Shown here piece by piece: positions 16,429 to 26,180 of a stretch of DNA of 64,000 nt. This DNA comes from an uncultured Bacilli bacterium. Its GTDB lineage: Bacteria; Bacillota_I; Bacilli_A; RF39; UBA660. The position numbers were made by a program, and so were the translations under genes. The stretch covers positions 37,229 to 101,228 of the forward strand of contig CAKOXI010000001.1 of NCBI GenBank assembly GCA_934130045.1, given 5' to 3'. Position 1 is the stretch's first letter; each line of letters opens with the position of its first letter. A model generated the notes under the pieces. That model worked only from the letters and a program-made list of their open reading frames with translations. It made no database searches and was not told where the DNA came from.

Positions 16429-18558
16429 GTGGGTGCTTGGTTTCATGGTATTATAAACATGCTTATGTCTGGTATTATTACTTTTTTGTGCTGGGTAGTC
16501 AATAATGTTTACAATTTAATATTACTATTGGCGGATATAAATATTTTTAGTAATGATGCAATATCAGCTATGAAAGATAAAGTTTTTTCACTTATAGCAT
16601 TATTTATGGTATTTAAGTTAGCTTTTTCTATAATACAATATATTGTTGATCCTGATAAATTAACAGATAGTACAAGTGGTGCACAAAAATTACTTGTTCG
16701 TATTGTTATTTCTCTTGCATTATTAACTGTTGTTGATACTGCATTTGAAAAAGCTATGGAGTTTCAAAATATTATTTTACAAGAAGGAATTTTAAATAAA
16801 ATTATTTTTGGAACATCATCTGGTGATGATTCTCCTACACTGGAAGATTCAAATACTTCAATTGATGAACTTGAAAAAAAGAAACAAACTCCATCGTGGT
16901 TTATATCATATACATTAGTTTCGGCATTTGTTGATTGGAATGATGATGCATTTGATGATAAATTAAATGGTGATACATGTGAGGTTTCTCCATTTATTAA
17001 GGTTATTGGTAAATACAAGGAGGCTGATATTAGTAAGTTAACTGGTGGAAAATGTTATGAGTTATTTGTAAAAGAAATAGGTAATAGTGTAAATAAGGAT
17101 TTTAAAAGTTATTTAAAGTCTTATGATATAGGAAGAGCTATTTCGAAGGTTGCAAGGGCAAAACGTAACAGTGAACTTATGATTAGTTTAAATTTTTTTA
17201 CCCCATTGTTTCTTATAATTTTTATTGTTGTTTTAGTAATTATTGCAGTTAATGTGGCAGTTAGGGCAGTTAAGTTATCTGCACTTATGATTATTGCACC
17301 TTTGCCTATTATTTCTTATATTGATCCTAAAGAAAAAGATGGTTTATTTAAAAAATGGTATAAATTAGTATTTAAAACATATTTAGACCTATTTATACAG
17401 CTTGTATCATTTTATTTTGCAGTATTTTTAATAACTAATATTATAGGGCAAAATTCTTTGACAGGTTATTCTGGTACAACATATGAAATTGCTAAACATC
17501 CATTATTATATATATTTATAATTATTGGTATATTTCTGTTTGCAATGCAATTACCAAAATTAATTTCTGATTTAACTGGTGCTAAAACTGATGGCATTGC
17601 TAAGGGAATTAAATCTGGTATGGGGATTCTTGGAACTACTGCTGTTGCGGGAGTTGGCGGTGCCGTTGGTGGTATGGTAGCTGGTTGGCAACATGGAACT
17701 GGATTTGGAAAAGTTGGACATGCTTTAGCTTCTGGTGTTACTGGTGGACTTGGTGCACAGGTACGAGGTATATGGAATGGTAGAAACGGTGGAAATGTTT
17801 TTGCTAATGCTGGAAAAGCTATAACTGCATCTGGTGTTGCTAGAAATGCAAATTGGGTTCGTGATTCAAATGGTAACCGTGTTAGAAGTCGTATTCCATT
17901 TGTTTCATCTGCCGCTAATTCTTTTGGAAAAATGGCAGGTTTAAAAAATCCAACTGTTGGTGTTGGTAGGTTAAAGGCAGATAAAAAATATGCTGATGAA
18001 GCATTGAAGAGTGCTCAAACAGCTTTACAGGATCAAATGACTGCTAGAAATGATGCTTTTACGCGTCAAGTTAATGCTGAAAATGAAATGAATCGTTTAC
18101 GTGGTCAATTAAATAGTAAACTTAATAACTTGGATGGAATTGAGGGAGGATTTAATAACTCTACAGGTGATTTTGAATTAAAATATAATAATCAAAATAT
18201 GAGTATACGTAATTTGGATTATGGACAATTTAGAAGTGCAATGTATGAAAATAGAAATCGTATTAACAGTAAGAGAGCAAATGGAGAATTGGATGATCAA
18301 AACTATAATAGAATTATGAGTAATATTGATTCATTATCTCGTATGTCTGAAAGTGAATTTAATTCATATAGAGGTGAAATATCTGATTTATCTAGTAGAC
18401 TTTCAAGTAGTAGAGAGGTTTATGATAATGCTACAACTGCTTTAAATAATGCTAATAATCAAATAAGTTCAATTCGTTCATTTATTGATTCTGCTCAAAA
18501 ACAAAGTGATAGTTCCTCAAAAAGCCTTGATACTTTAAATAAGTCGCTTGGTAAATAA
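16429..18558 (+). CDS. VirB6/TrbL-like polytopic T4SS channel protein, copy 2
   Basis: A 709-residue membrane protein with a GTG start (TTGGAGATGATTTGA upstream). Helices fill the first 120 residues, a shorter polar region follows (about 130-245), then a second membrane block (about 250-390) and a Gly-rich segment (about 395-460). The last 200 residues are a long charged coiled coil. It differs from copy 1 in lacking the cysteine-rich extracellular insertion and in a longer coiled-coil tail. Two tandem VirB6-like proteins suggest either a heteromeric channel or two specialised versions. Confidence 0.75.
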   Translation: MGAWFHGIINMLMSGIITFLCWVVNNVYNLILLLADINIFSNDAISAMKDKVFSLIALFMVFKLAFSIIQYIVDPDKLTDSTSGAQKLLVRIVISLALLTVVDTAFEKAMEFQNIILQEGILNKIIFGTSSGDDSPTLEDSNTSIDELEKKKQTPSWFISYTLVSAFVDWNDDAFDDKLNGDTCEVSPFIKVIGKYKEADISKLTGGKCYELFVKEIGNSVNKDFKSYLKSYDIGRAISKVARAKRNSELMISLNFFTPLFLIIFIVVLVIIAVNVAVRAVKLSALMIIAPLPIISYIDPKEKDGLFKKWYKLVFKTYLDLFIQLVSFYFAVFLITNIIGQNSLTGYSGTTYEIAKHPLLYIFIIIGIFLFAMQLPKLISDLTGAKTDGIAKGIKSGMGILGTTAVAGVGGAVGGMVAGWQHGTGFGKVGHALASGVTGGLGAQVRGIWNGRNGGNVFANAGKAITASGVARNANWVRDSNGNRVRSRIPFVSSAANSFGKMAGLKNPTVGVGRLKADKKYADEALKSAQTALQDQMTARNDAFTRQVNAENEMNRLRGQLNSKLNNLDGIEGGFNNSTGDFELKYNNQNMSIRNLDYGQFRSAMYENRNRINSKRANGELDDQNYNRIMSNIDSLSRMSESEFNSYRGEISDLSSRLSSSREVYDNATTALNNANNQISSIRSFIDSAQKQSDSSSKSLDTLNKSLGK

Positions 18559-18587
18559 AAAATTATGAATAAAAAGGAGGTTTATAT

Positions 18588-18911
18588 ATGTATGGAAGAT
18601 TTTTAATTCCTGCAAACTCGAAAAAATCGGCATTGATACTTGGTTTATTTAAGCCTGCCGATTTAGTTATAATATCGATAGGTGTGATTTTGTCATTTAT
18701 TTTATTACTTACATTACCTATTGAACAAATGACATATACGATAATTGCTATTTTTCCTGCTTCATTTGCTGCTTTCTTAGTTTTTCCAATGGCATATTAT
18801 CACAATGTAAGAACATTCATTGTTATACTTTTTAAGTATTTAACATCTAGACAAAAATTTGTATGGAAGGGTTGGTGTTATATAGATGAAGTCAACAAAT
18901 TCAAAAAGTAA
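18588..18911 (+). CDS. PrgI/VirB3-like small membrane protein
   Basis: A 107-residue protein with two membrane helices (about 26-48 and 53-75) and the ending KYLTSRQKFVWKGW typical of PrgI-family proteins, the monoderm equivalent of VirB3. PrgI/VirB3 partners VirB4 at the membrane, and here it is immediately upstream of the VirB4 genes with a 26-bp overlap. AAAAAGGAGG gives one of the strongest binding sites in the locus. Cytoplasmic start RFLIPANSKKS is typical. Confidence 0.75.
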   Translation: MYGRFLIPANSKKSALILGLFKPADLVIISIGVILSFILLLTLPIEQMTYTIIAIFPASFAAFLVFPMAYYHNVRTFIVILFKYLTSRQKFVWKGWCYIDEVNKFKK

Positions 18912-19446
18912 ATATACTAATGATGTATTTGTTCCAATTAAAAGCATAACAAATGGTATGATTATTTTGGATAATAATTTAAAAGTTTCTGGTGTTAAGA
19001 TTAGACCAAGAAATATATTTATTCTTGAACAAGAAGCGCAAGATATTATTATTTCAAATCTAAAAAATGTTTATAATATGATTGATTATGAATTTTGGAT
19101 AATTGCAGCTGATAGACCAGTTGATATTCATGTATATTTATCTCAATTGCAACTTCTTTATAATTCTGTAACAAGTCAAGCAAAAAGAAAATTAATAACG
19201 CAAGATATTCAAAAAGCAAATATGTTTATGAATAATAATGTTGTTGATACTGAGTATTATTTGCTTTTCAAACATAAAGATATTGATGTTATACAAAAGA
19301 GAATTCGTAATTTAATTAATAATTTTGCAAATGCTGGTTTAACTACTGCGCAGACATCCAATGATGATTTAAGAATGGTATTAGATAACTTTTTAAATGG
19401 TGGTCAAACCACTACGTTTGGGACGGTGATGAGTGATGGATATTAA
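18886..19446 (+). CDS. VirB4 N-terminal domain as a separate gene
   Basis: A 186-residue soluble protein corresponding to the N-terminal part of VirB4/TraE-type ATPases (FVPIKSITNGMIIL, then helical domain with the YLLFKHKD strand). It contains no Walker motifs. It overlaps the PrgI-like gene upstream by 26 bp and the ATPase-bearing VirB4 gene downstream by about 11 bp in a different frame. Together the two products add up to about 780 residues, the usual size of one VirB4. This is either a natural gene fission, a programmed frameshift, or a frameshift mutation. Confidence 0.65.
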   Translation: MKSTNSKSKYTNDVFVPIKSITNGMIILDNNLKVSGVKIRPRNIFILEQEAQDIIISNLKNVYNMIDYEFWIIAADRPVDIHVYLSQLQLLYNSVTSQAKRKLITQDIQKANMFMNNNVVDTEYYLLFKHKDIDVIQKRIRNLINNFANAGLTTAQTSNDDLRMVLDNFLNGGQTTTFGTVMSDGY

Positions 19447-21220
19447 GAGTCAAATAGCTCCAAAAGGGCTTGAATTTAAAGCTGCAGATTTTGTTATAAG
19501 TGATAAATATGCTTGTATATTAACAGTAGTTTCTTATCCTAAATATATAGAACCTGGTTATTTATCAAATTTAACTAGTATGTCAGGTATTAAGGTTGTT
19601 ATTAAACATTTACCATTACCTTTTGATATCTTAAGAAGAATGCTTAATAAAGAAATTGCTGACTTGAAACAAAGATATCATGAAGAAAATGATAAAACAA
19701 TTCAAGAAAGAATTAGACAGGATTATGAATCATTGGAACAATTTATTTCTCAAATTGCTGCAAGTCAGTCAAAAATATATGATTTCCAAATGCATATTAT
19801 GGTTACTGCTGATTCACAAGAAGAATTAGCAGGAAAAAAATTCCAAATAAAAAACTATTTGGAAGCAATGGAAATGAAAGCATTTCCACTTAGATTTGAA
19901 CAAGAAAAAGTTTTAAAATCGATGATTCCAATATTTCCTAAACAAGATATTGAAGAAAGAATTGGTACACCAATGCCTACACCAACAATGGCGGCAATGT
20001 ATCCATTTATTTTCGATAGTATAAAAGATCCAGGGTTAGCTACTTTACTCGGAGTTGATTTTTCTGGTGGTGTAATATTATTTAATCAATTTTTATATCA
20101 AATAAAAAAAGAACACAATAGAAATAATGCTAATTTAATTATTTTAGGTACATCTGGTTCTGGTAAATCAACTGCTGCTAAATTAATGCTTCGTTCTCAT
20201 ATTAGAAATAATTGCAAAATTATTTATATAGATCCAGAGGGCGAATTAGAGGAAATGGCTAAAATGTATGATGGTGATTTTATGGATTTAGGTAAGGGTG
20301 GAGAATATGGTATGATTAATCCACTTGAGGTTGTAATGGATGCAGATGAAGATGAAATTAAAGAGGGATTGGGATATACTGTATTAACAAGAACTTTACA
20401 AACTATAAAAGCTTTTTTAAAGTATTATGATCCTTCAATTGAAGAAGATGTTTTAACAATGTTTAGTGAAGTTGTTCAGGACACATATAGACGTTTTGGT
20501 ATGAATTTTGATACTGATTTTTCTAAATTTAAATCTGAAGATTATCCAACATTTAGGGATGTATATGCGACTATAAAGGGACGTATTTTATCAATGCCTG
20601 AGCAAAGCCATGAAAAAGATATATTGGAAAAACTTGAAATTAAGATTAGACCAATTACAAAAGAATTAAAGTATTACTTTGATGGTCATACAACTATATC
20701 TCCTAATAGTGATTTTATTGTATTTAATATAAGAGAACTTATGAATGCTGATACAAATATTAGAAATGCATTATTCTTTAATATTTTGAAATATGCATGG
20801 GGATTAACTTTGGATAAAAGTGTAAATTCAGTTCTAACTGTTGATGAAGCTCACGTACTTTTAAGTGGAAATAATACATTAGGGGCTGACTTCTTAGCTC
20901 AAATTCAAAGACGTGCTAGAAAATATAATACTGGTACAATAATTATTACACAACAACCAAGTGATTTTAGTGATCCAAATGTTATTACACAGGGAAAAGC
21001 TATATTTGATAATGCTTCATATTATTTAATAATGGGATTAAAAAAACAAGCAGTAGAAGATTTAGCAAAATTAATTGATTTAAATGAAAATGAAAAGGAA
21101 AGTATTAAACGTTACAATCAAGGAGAAGCACTATTTGTTTGTGGTAGTAGACGTATGAGAATAAATGTTGTTGTTACCGAACAAGAATTAGATTCGTTTG
21201 GTAGCGGTGGAGGTTTGTAG
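19436..21220 (+). CDS. virB4: VirB4-family T4SS ATPase (C-terminal motor part)
   Basis: A 594-residue protein holding the motor of VirB4: Walker A GTSGSGKST near residue 238, a Walker B region ending TVDEAH (near 455-463) and the IQRRARKYNTGTIIITQQ segment typical of VirB4/TraE. The first 200 residues continue the N-terminal VirB4 domain (begins DIKSQIAPKGLEF). The ATG at 19436 follows GGTGATGAG; a GTG at 19433 is also possible. VirB4 energises T4SS assembly and substrate transfer. The gene overlaps the one encoding the VirB4 N-terminus, from which it is separated by a frame change. Confidence 0.88.
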   Translation: MDIKSQIAPKGLEFKAADFVISDKYACILTVVSYPKYIEPGYLSNLTSMSGIKVVIKHLPLPFDILRRMLNKEIADLKQRYHEENDKTIQERIRQDYESLEQFISQIAASQSKIYDFQMHIMVTADSQEELAGKKFQIKNYLEAMEMKAFPLRFEQEKVLKSMIPIFPKQDIEERIGTPMPTPTMAAMYPFIFDSIKDPGLATLLGVDFSGGVILFNQFLYQIKKEHNRNNANLIILGTSGSGKSTAAKLMLRSHIRNNCKIIYIDPEGELEEMAKMYDGDFMDLGKGGEYGMINPLEVVMDADEDEIKEGLGYTVLTRTLQTIKAFLKYYDPSIEEDVLTMFSEVVQDTYRRFGMNFDTDFSKFKSEDYPTFRDVYATIKGRILSMPEQSHEKDILEKLEIKIRPITKELKYYFDGHTTISPNSDFIVFNIRELMNADTNIRNALFFNILKYAWGLTLDKSVNSVLTVDEAHVLLSGNNTLGADFLAQIQRRARKYNTGTIIITQQPSDFSDPNVITQGKAIFDNASYYLIMGLKKQAVEDLAKLIDLNENEKESIKRYNQGEALFVCGSRRMRINVVVTEQELDSFGSGGGL

Positions 21221-21245
21221 TTTTATTTATTAGGTGGTGAGGTTA

Positions 21246-22952
21246 ATGGATAATGAAAATAATAAAAATAATGATTTAGTAAAGCAAACATCTAAAGTTG
21301 CATTAAATGCAGCCTTATCACCTATAAAAAAGAGTATATTATTAAGTCTTTTGCCTATAATACCGTATTTAATTGGTGCATTTTTAATTATCATATTATT
21401 TTGCGGAATTTATATGTCCATTGATGAACAAGCAGATGCTGTTACAAACCTTGGTCAAAAGGTTGGAAATGCAGTTCAGCTTTATGGGTTTAAAACTGAG
21501 GCAGAAGTTGAACAACAAGAAGAAGATAGATTTTATAATACTCTTGAATTTTACAAGGGTGTTTATGATTTAGATCGTTATGACATTCTTTTGATATCTA
21601 ATACATTACTTTTTGAAGGAATGTATGAAGATAAACTAGAATTTGTTGAGGATAGTCGTGATGAAATTGAAATCACTATACCTAGTAAGGATGGTAATAT
21701 TTTAGTTGAATTTTTTGATATGATTAATTCTATTTATAAAAGTTTTTATAGTGGTTTTTCAAGTGCATTTATGAGCTCTAGTCAATATAAGAAGGCTAAT
21801 AAAATTTTATCTGAACCTGTTATAGTAATAAAAAAATGTCACAGTTTAACTAGTAATATGGAAGATTTTAAGCAATGTTATCGTGGATATTTAGTAGCTG
21901 AATATGATGAATTTTTAGATCAACTTATTGAATCTGATAAGATAGAAACAGAAGTTAAACCAGGATATTTAATTCTTGACGATATATTTAATCTTAAGGA
22001 TTTAAATATAGATTTAAATGATGAAATTGAAGATAGTTTGTTTAATTTAAATAATTTTATTTTTAAATTTAATCCCGTTGCTTGGCTTTTAAATGCTATT
22101 CGTATACATTTGGGTGTTGAATTTAAACGTTTTAATGACCAATTAAGAACCGCTATTACTATTTTAATATTTGGAAAATTAGCAGGTCCACCAATTGATA
22201 GAAGTTGGTGGAATAATAAGCATTTTTTCTATAATGGATATATTGTTAAATACTTGAGGGAATATTATAAAATTTCAAAGGATGAATATTCAGATGGTAA
22301 TTTGAATGATATTTATACAGATAGGAAAAATAAGTTAGAAATTGCTAATTTGATTATTGAAACAACTGATGCATATATGGATATGGATTCTGATACTAAA
22401 AATAATAATCCTAGTAAAGGCGATTCTGGATATGCAACTGGTTCAAGTTGTAAACCGATAAGTTCAAATGATTTAGAAAGTTTTTCATCTCCTACAAATG
22501 GTGTATCATGTTCAGTTAATTCATGTTTTGGAGTTTATGCTGGAAAATGGGCATGTACTGCACATAAGGGTGTTGATGTTAATGCTTCTAGCGGAATATA
22601 TGGTGTTTGCGATGGTGTTGTTACATTTGCTGGTATGTATAATAATGGTTCAGCTAGTGCCATAGAAACGGATTGTAATATAAATGGTAAAGTGTACCAT
22701 GTTAGATATCTTCATATGCCACTGGATGATGTTTATAGATTTAAAGTTGGAGATGTAATAAGTAGTGGACAACGACTTGGTAATCAAGGAGCAGTTGGTA
22801 ATGGTGTAACAGGTGCTCATTTGCATTTGGATGTTTCTTTAAATGGGGTGTATGTTAATCCTGAATCAATAGTTTCTGGATGTAGTTTTTCTTATGATTG
22901 CGAAGGAACGCGTAATAGTTGTCAATCTACTGGACAGTATTTTTGTAAATAG
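21246..22952 (+). CDS. Membrane-anchored M23 peptidase of the T4SS
   Basis: A 568-residue protein: a short cytoplasmic start, a membrane helix (about 32-52), a roughly 370-residue helical extracellular region and a C-terminal M23 (lysostaphin-type) metallopeptidase domain (about 415-550). The zinc motif HKGVD and the downstream HLHLD are both present, so it should be active on peptide bridges of peptidoglycan. It fills the wall-opening (VirB1-like) role of monoderm T4SS. ATG at 21246 is preferred because AGGTGG lies 8 bp ahead; an in-frame GTG at 21234 overlaps that site. It lies 25 bp after virB4. Confidence 0.82.
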   Translation: MDNENNKNNDLVKQTSKVALNAALSPIKKSILLSLLPIIPYLIGAFLIIILFCGIYMSIDEQADAVTNLGQKVGNAVQLYGFKTEAEVEQQEEDRFYNTLEFYKGVYDLDRYDILLISNTLLFEGMYEDKLEFVEDSRDEIEITIPSKDGNILVEFFDMINSIYKSFYSGFSSAFMSSSQYKKANKILSEPVIVIKKCHSLTSNMEDFKQCYRGYLVAEYDEFLDQLIESDKIETEVKPGYLILDDIFNLKDLNIDLNDEIEDSLFNLNNFIFKFNPVAWLLNAIRIHLGVEFKRFNDQLRTAITILIFGKLAGPPIDRSWWNNKHFFYNGYIVKYLREYYKISKDEYSDGNLNDIYTDRKNKLEIANLIIETTDAYMDMDSDTKNNNPSKGDSGYATGSSCKPISSNDLESFSSPTNGVSCSVNSCFGVYAGKWACTAHKGVDVNASSGIYGVCDGVVTFAGMYNNGSASAIETDCNINGKVYHVRYLHMPLDDVYRFKVGDVISSGQRLGNQGAVGNGVTGAHLHLDVSLNGVYVNPESIVSGCSFSYDCEGTRNSCQSTGQYFCK

Positions 22953-22966
22953 AAAATGGTGGTTTT

Positions 22967-23665
22967 ATGAAATATAAATTTGTTTTAATTCTTTTTTCAT
23001 TATTATTTTGTTGTACTGCCTGTTCTATTAACTATAATATTGAATTAAATGAAAGTAATTATTATGAAAAAATATATGCCATTGAGAATCATATCGATTA
23101 TTTTAAAAAGAATAATAATTCATATAAAAATTTAGTTGGATATAACAAATTAAACGTCGAGACTGAACTTGATCAACCACAGGATTTAGATTATTTAAAA
23201 CTTTATAATTATTTTAATGTAATAGAATCTGGTGCTTATTTGGATGGAGAAATTAGAAGCTTTGCTGAATACAGCTTTGGATTATATAAATGTTATGATG
23301 ATTATATTTTAGAAAATAATGATAATATCATAACTTTAAAAACTAGTGGTAATTTTCTTTGTGATAATATTTTAAGTCAAACAGATAATTTTTATGTTAA
23401 TATTAAAAGTGATTATAAATTGATTGAAACTAATGCAAATACAGTTAAAAATAATATTTATACTTGGAATTTAAAAGAAAATGTTGATAAAAATATAATT
23501 TTGAAATTGAAAGTTGAAAATTTAAATAATAAAATAAATGAAAGCTCGAAAAGTAAATTTTTAGATTTTAAATTTTTAACAGTAACTTTATTTGGAACTG
23601 TATTATTAATAACATTTATATCTTTGTTTATATATATTAAAAATAAGAATTCAAATAAAATTTGA
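22967..23665 (+). CDS. Secreted lipoprotein-like protein with C-terminal membrane helix
   Basis: A 232-residue protein with a signal peptide ending in CTAC (lipobox-like, cysteine at about residue 19), a soluble extracellular part of about 175 residues and a C-terminal membrane helix (about 200-222) with a basic tail. A protein with both a lipobox and a C-terminal anchor is unusual; the lipobox may instead be part of a cleaved signal. It lies between the M23 peptidase and VirD4 genes with short gaps, so it is likely an envelope component of the secretion machine. Family not recognised. Confidence 0.6.
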   Translation: MKYKFVLILFSLLFCCTACSINYNIELNESNYYEKIYAIENHIDYFKKNNNSYKNLVGYNKLNVETELDQPQDLDYLKLYNYFNVIESGAYLDGEIRSFAEYSFGLYKCYDDYILENNDNIITLKTSGNFLCDNILSQTDNFYVNIKSDYKLIETNANTVKNNIYTWNLKENVDKNIILKLKVENLNNKINESSKSKFLDFKFLTVTLFGTVLLITFISLFIYIKNKNSNKI

Positions 23666-23679
23666 ATGGAGTGATACTA

Positions 23680-25788
23680 ATGAAATTAAAATTTAGAGCT
23701 ACACCAAAGGATATGTTAGCATTTGCTGGTTTTTCTGTTGTTCTTTTGTATTTTGTTGCAATTGCAATTTTAAATATATCAACATTTGTAAAAACTGGTG
23801 AATTATCTGGTTTTAATCCATTTCCAGCATTTGTTGGTGAAAATTTACCTAAAACAATGATTGCATTTTTACTTATTATCATTTTTGTTATAACTAGTGT
23901 TTCTTCAACTATATTTAATAGGGAAAAGGGTATTGGATTTGAAATAAAAGATAAGGCTGATAAAGGATATTCTCGTTGGGCAAAAGAAAAAGAAATGAAA
24001 AAAGAATTAAAAATGGTTTTACCTGGTGAGGAACATTCGCAATATGGCGGAATACCTTTAATTAATAATGGTAAAGAAATATGGGTCGATGATGGTGAGT
24101 ATCATAATTTAATTATTGGTTCTACTGGTAGTGGTAAAACCCAAATGACTGTTCAACCAATGGTTAAGTGTTTAGCTAAAAGTAATCAGTCAATGATTAT
24201 TACAGACCCAAAAGGTGAAATATATGAAAATAATGCTACGGAATTAAGAGAACGTGGTTATAAAATTGTTTTACTTAATTTTCGTGATCCACAAAAAGGA
24301 AATTGTTGGAATCCATTAGCACTCCCTTATTCACTTTATAAATCAGGAAATTCTGATAAAGCTAATGAGTTGCTTGATGACCTTGCTATGAATATCTTGT
24401 ATGATGAGAAATCCCAAAATTCTGATCCATTCTGGGAAAAAACTTCTGCTGATTATTTTGCAGGACTGGCTTTAGCTCTATTTGATGATGCTAAAGAGGA
24501 AGAAATAAATTTAAATACAATAAATTTAATGACTACTGTTGGTGAAGAAAAATTTAGAAATACAACATATATGAAAGAATACTTTAGCTATAAAGATCAA
24601 GCATCTCCTGCTTATGTTAATGTTTCTAGTACTTTATTAGCACCATCTGATACAAAAGGGTCAATTTTATCAGTATTTAAGCAAAAAATAAAGTTGTTTT
24701 CTTCTCGTGAAAATTTATCAGAAATGTTATCACATAGTGATTTTGATATGAAAGATATCGGTAGAGAAAAAACTGCAGTATTTATTGTTGTTCAAGATGA
24801 AAAAAAGACATACCATTCTTTAGTAACAATATTTATAAAGCAAGTATATGAAACTTTAATTGATGTTGCACAAGAATCTGGTGGAAAACTTCCATTTAGA
24901 ACTAATTTTATTCTTGATGAATTTGCTAATATGCCACCATTAAAGGATGTTACTACAATGGTTACTGCAGCTCGTAGTAGGGCAATTAGATTTAGTTTTA
25001 TTATTCAAAATTTTGCACAATTATATCAAGTGTATGGAAAAGAAAATGGTGAAACTATAAAAGGTAACTGTGGTAATATTGTTTATTTAATAAGTAGTGA
25101 ACTTGCTGCATTAGAAGAATTGAGTAAAATGTGTGGTGAAGAAAAATCAAAAGAAAAAGATAAAACAGCATCTACACCACTTGTTACTGTCAGTGATTTA
25201 CAAAGACTTCCACAATGGAGTATGGTTGTTTTAAGAATTAGAATGATGCCATTTAAAACGAAATTGACACCTAATTGGAAAATGGAAAAAGAAAATTTGT
25301 GGGGTAAAAAGTACGAAAAAGCTGAATATCCTACACGTGAAAAAGAGCCATTACATTTATTTGATTTAAAGAAATTTGTTGAAGAAAAAAATGAAGAAAA
25401 AATGAGACAAATGATGAATGGCAATAATGATAACACTATTCCTGGAATGATGGGTGGAAATCCTTTTGGTTTTGGTGGAGGTATTCCTCCAATGTTTGGT
25501 GGTATGAGTTCAAATAATAATGCAGGAAATAATTCTCAAGGTGGATTTAATGTTGAAGATATAATTAAAAAGATTGATGAAAAAATTGCTGCAATAGAGG
25601 AAGAAGAAAGACAACAATCATTGCAATCTGAAAGTAAAAAAGATATACTTGATAATAATGATGATAAAATTATTCAACAAAATACAGAATTTGATAACAA
25701 TATTATTCAAGAAAAATCAGAACCTGATAATAATTCAGAAGTTTCAGATGATCAGTTTTTTGATGATTTCTTCAGTGATGAAGATTAA
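23680..25788 (+). CDS. virD4: VirD4/TraG-type T4SS coupling ATPase
   Basis: A 702-residue protein: two membrane helices (about 13-35 and 58-76), then the T4CP motor with Walker A GSTGSGKT at about 147-154 and Walker B LDEFANMP at about 412-419. The C-terminal 130 residues are low-complexity (Met/Gly-rich, then acidic). VirD4 proteins recruit substrates to the T4SS channel. ATG at 23680 is chosen because GGAGTGAT precedes it; an in-frame TTG at 23662 overlaps the upstream stop. Its presence says the machine moves a substrate, protein or DNA, and is more than a pilus. Confidence 0.92.
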   Translation: MKLKFRATPKDMLAFAGFSVVLLYFVAIAILNISTFVKTGELSGFNPFPAFVGENLPKTMIAFLLIIIFVITSVSSTIFNREKGIGFEIKDKADKGYSRWAKEKEMKKELKMVLPGEEHSQYGGIPLINNGKEIWVDDGEYHNLIIGSTGSGKTQMTVQPMVKCLAKSNQSMIITDPKGEIYENNATELRERGYKIVLLNFRDPQKGNCWNPLALPYSLYKSGNSDKANELLDDLAMNILYDEKSQNSDPFWEKTSADYFAGLALALFDDAKEEEINLNTINLMTTVGEEKFRNTTYMKEYFSYKDQASPAYVNVSSTLLAPSDTKGSILSVFKQKIKLFSSRENLSEMLSHSDFDMKDIGREKTAVFIVVQDEKKTYHSLVTIFIKQVYETLIDVAQESGGKLPFRTNFILDEFANMPPLKDVTTMVTAARSRAIRFSFIIQNFAQLYQVYGKENGETIKGNCGNIVYLISSELAALEELSKMCGEEKSKEKDKTASTPLVTVSDLQRLPQWSMVVLRIRMMPFKTKLTPNWKMEKENLWGKKYEKAEYPTREKEPLHLFDLKKFVEEKNEEKMRQMMNGNNDNTIPGMMGGNPFGFGGGIPPMFGGMSSNNNAGNNSQGGFNVEDIIKKIDEKIAAIEEEERQQSLQSESKKDILDNNDDKIIQQNTEFDNNIIQEKSEPDNNSEVSDDQFFDDFFSDED

Positions 25789-25823
25789 TATGGTTTAATG
25801 TAATTACTATATTAATCTTTTTT
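25783..25823 (+). terminator. Terminator of the Tad/T4SS operon
   Basis: GATTAATAT (25783-25791) pairs perfectly with ATATTAATC (25809-25817), followed by six T residues. The stem begins inside the virD4 stop codon and so ends the 23-kb same-strand run. Confidence 0.75.
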
Positions 25824-25851
25824 CATATATTATATTAGGGTGATTATATTT

Positions 25852-26139
25852 ATGCAAAGGATATCAATTAATGATTTAATACCAATAATTAATAGTATAA
25901 AAATAATTGATATTAGAAGTATTCAAAGTTTTAATAATAATCATATTCCTAATTCAGTAAATATACCTGTTGAAAAATTACTTTATAATCCAGAACAATA
26001 TATTAATAAAAATGATATATATTATATTTATTGTCAAAAAGGCATATCTAGTTATAATGTATGTAATATATTAAATAAATTAGGTTATAGGACAATAAGT
26101 ATTGATGGTGGGTATGAAGCTTGGATATTAAAAAATTAA
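25852..26139 (+). CDS. Single-domain rhodanese
   Basis: A 95-residue protein that is one rhodanese domain: IIDIRS (strand and Asp), HIPNSVNIP, and the active-site loop CQKGISS with the catalytic cysteine, followed by the INGGYEAW-type ending (DGGYEAW). It would carry persulfide sulfur or act in sulfur trafficking in the cytoplasm. The ATG at 25852 follows TTAGGGTGATT; a GTG at 25840 is within the binding site. It follows the T4SS terminator, so it is a separate unit. Confidence 0.88.
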   Translation: MQRISINDLIPIINSIKIIDIRSIQSFNNNHIPNSVNIPVEKLLYNPEQYINKNDIYYIYCQKGISSYNVCNILNKLGYRTISIDGGYEAWILKN

Positions 26140-26180
26140 AAAAATCAACATGAAAAAAATGTTAAAAAAGTAGTTAAATA

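Noticed and set aside
1..26139. Reading the Tad/T4SS locus as an integrative conjugative element
   Set aside because: No relaxase, integrase, oriT, or att repeats were found; VirD4 and VirB4 alone do not show conjugation.
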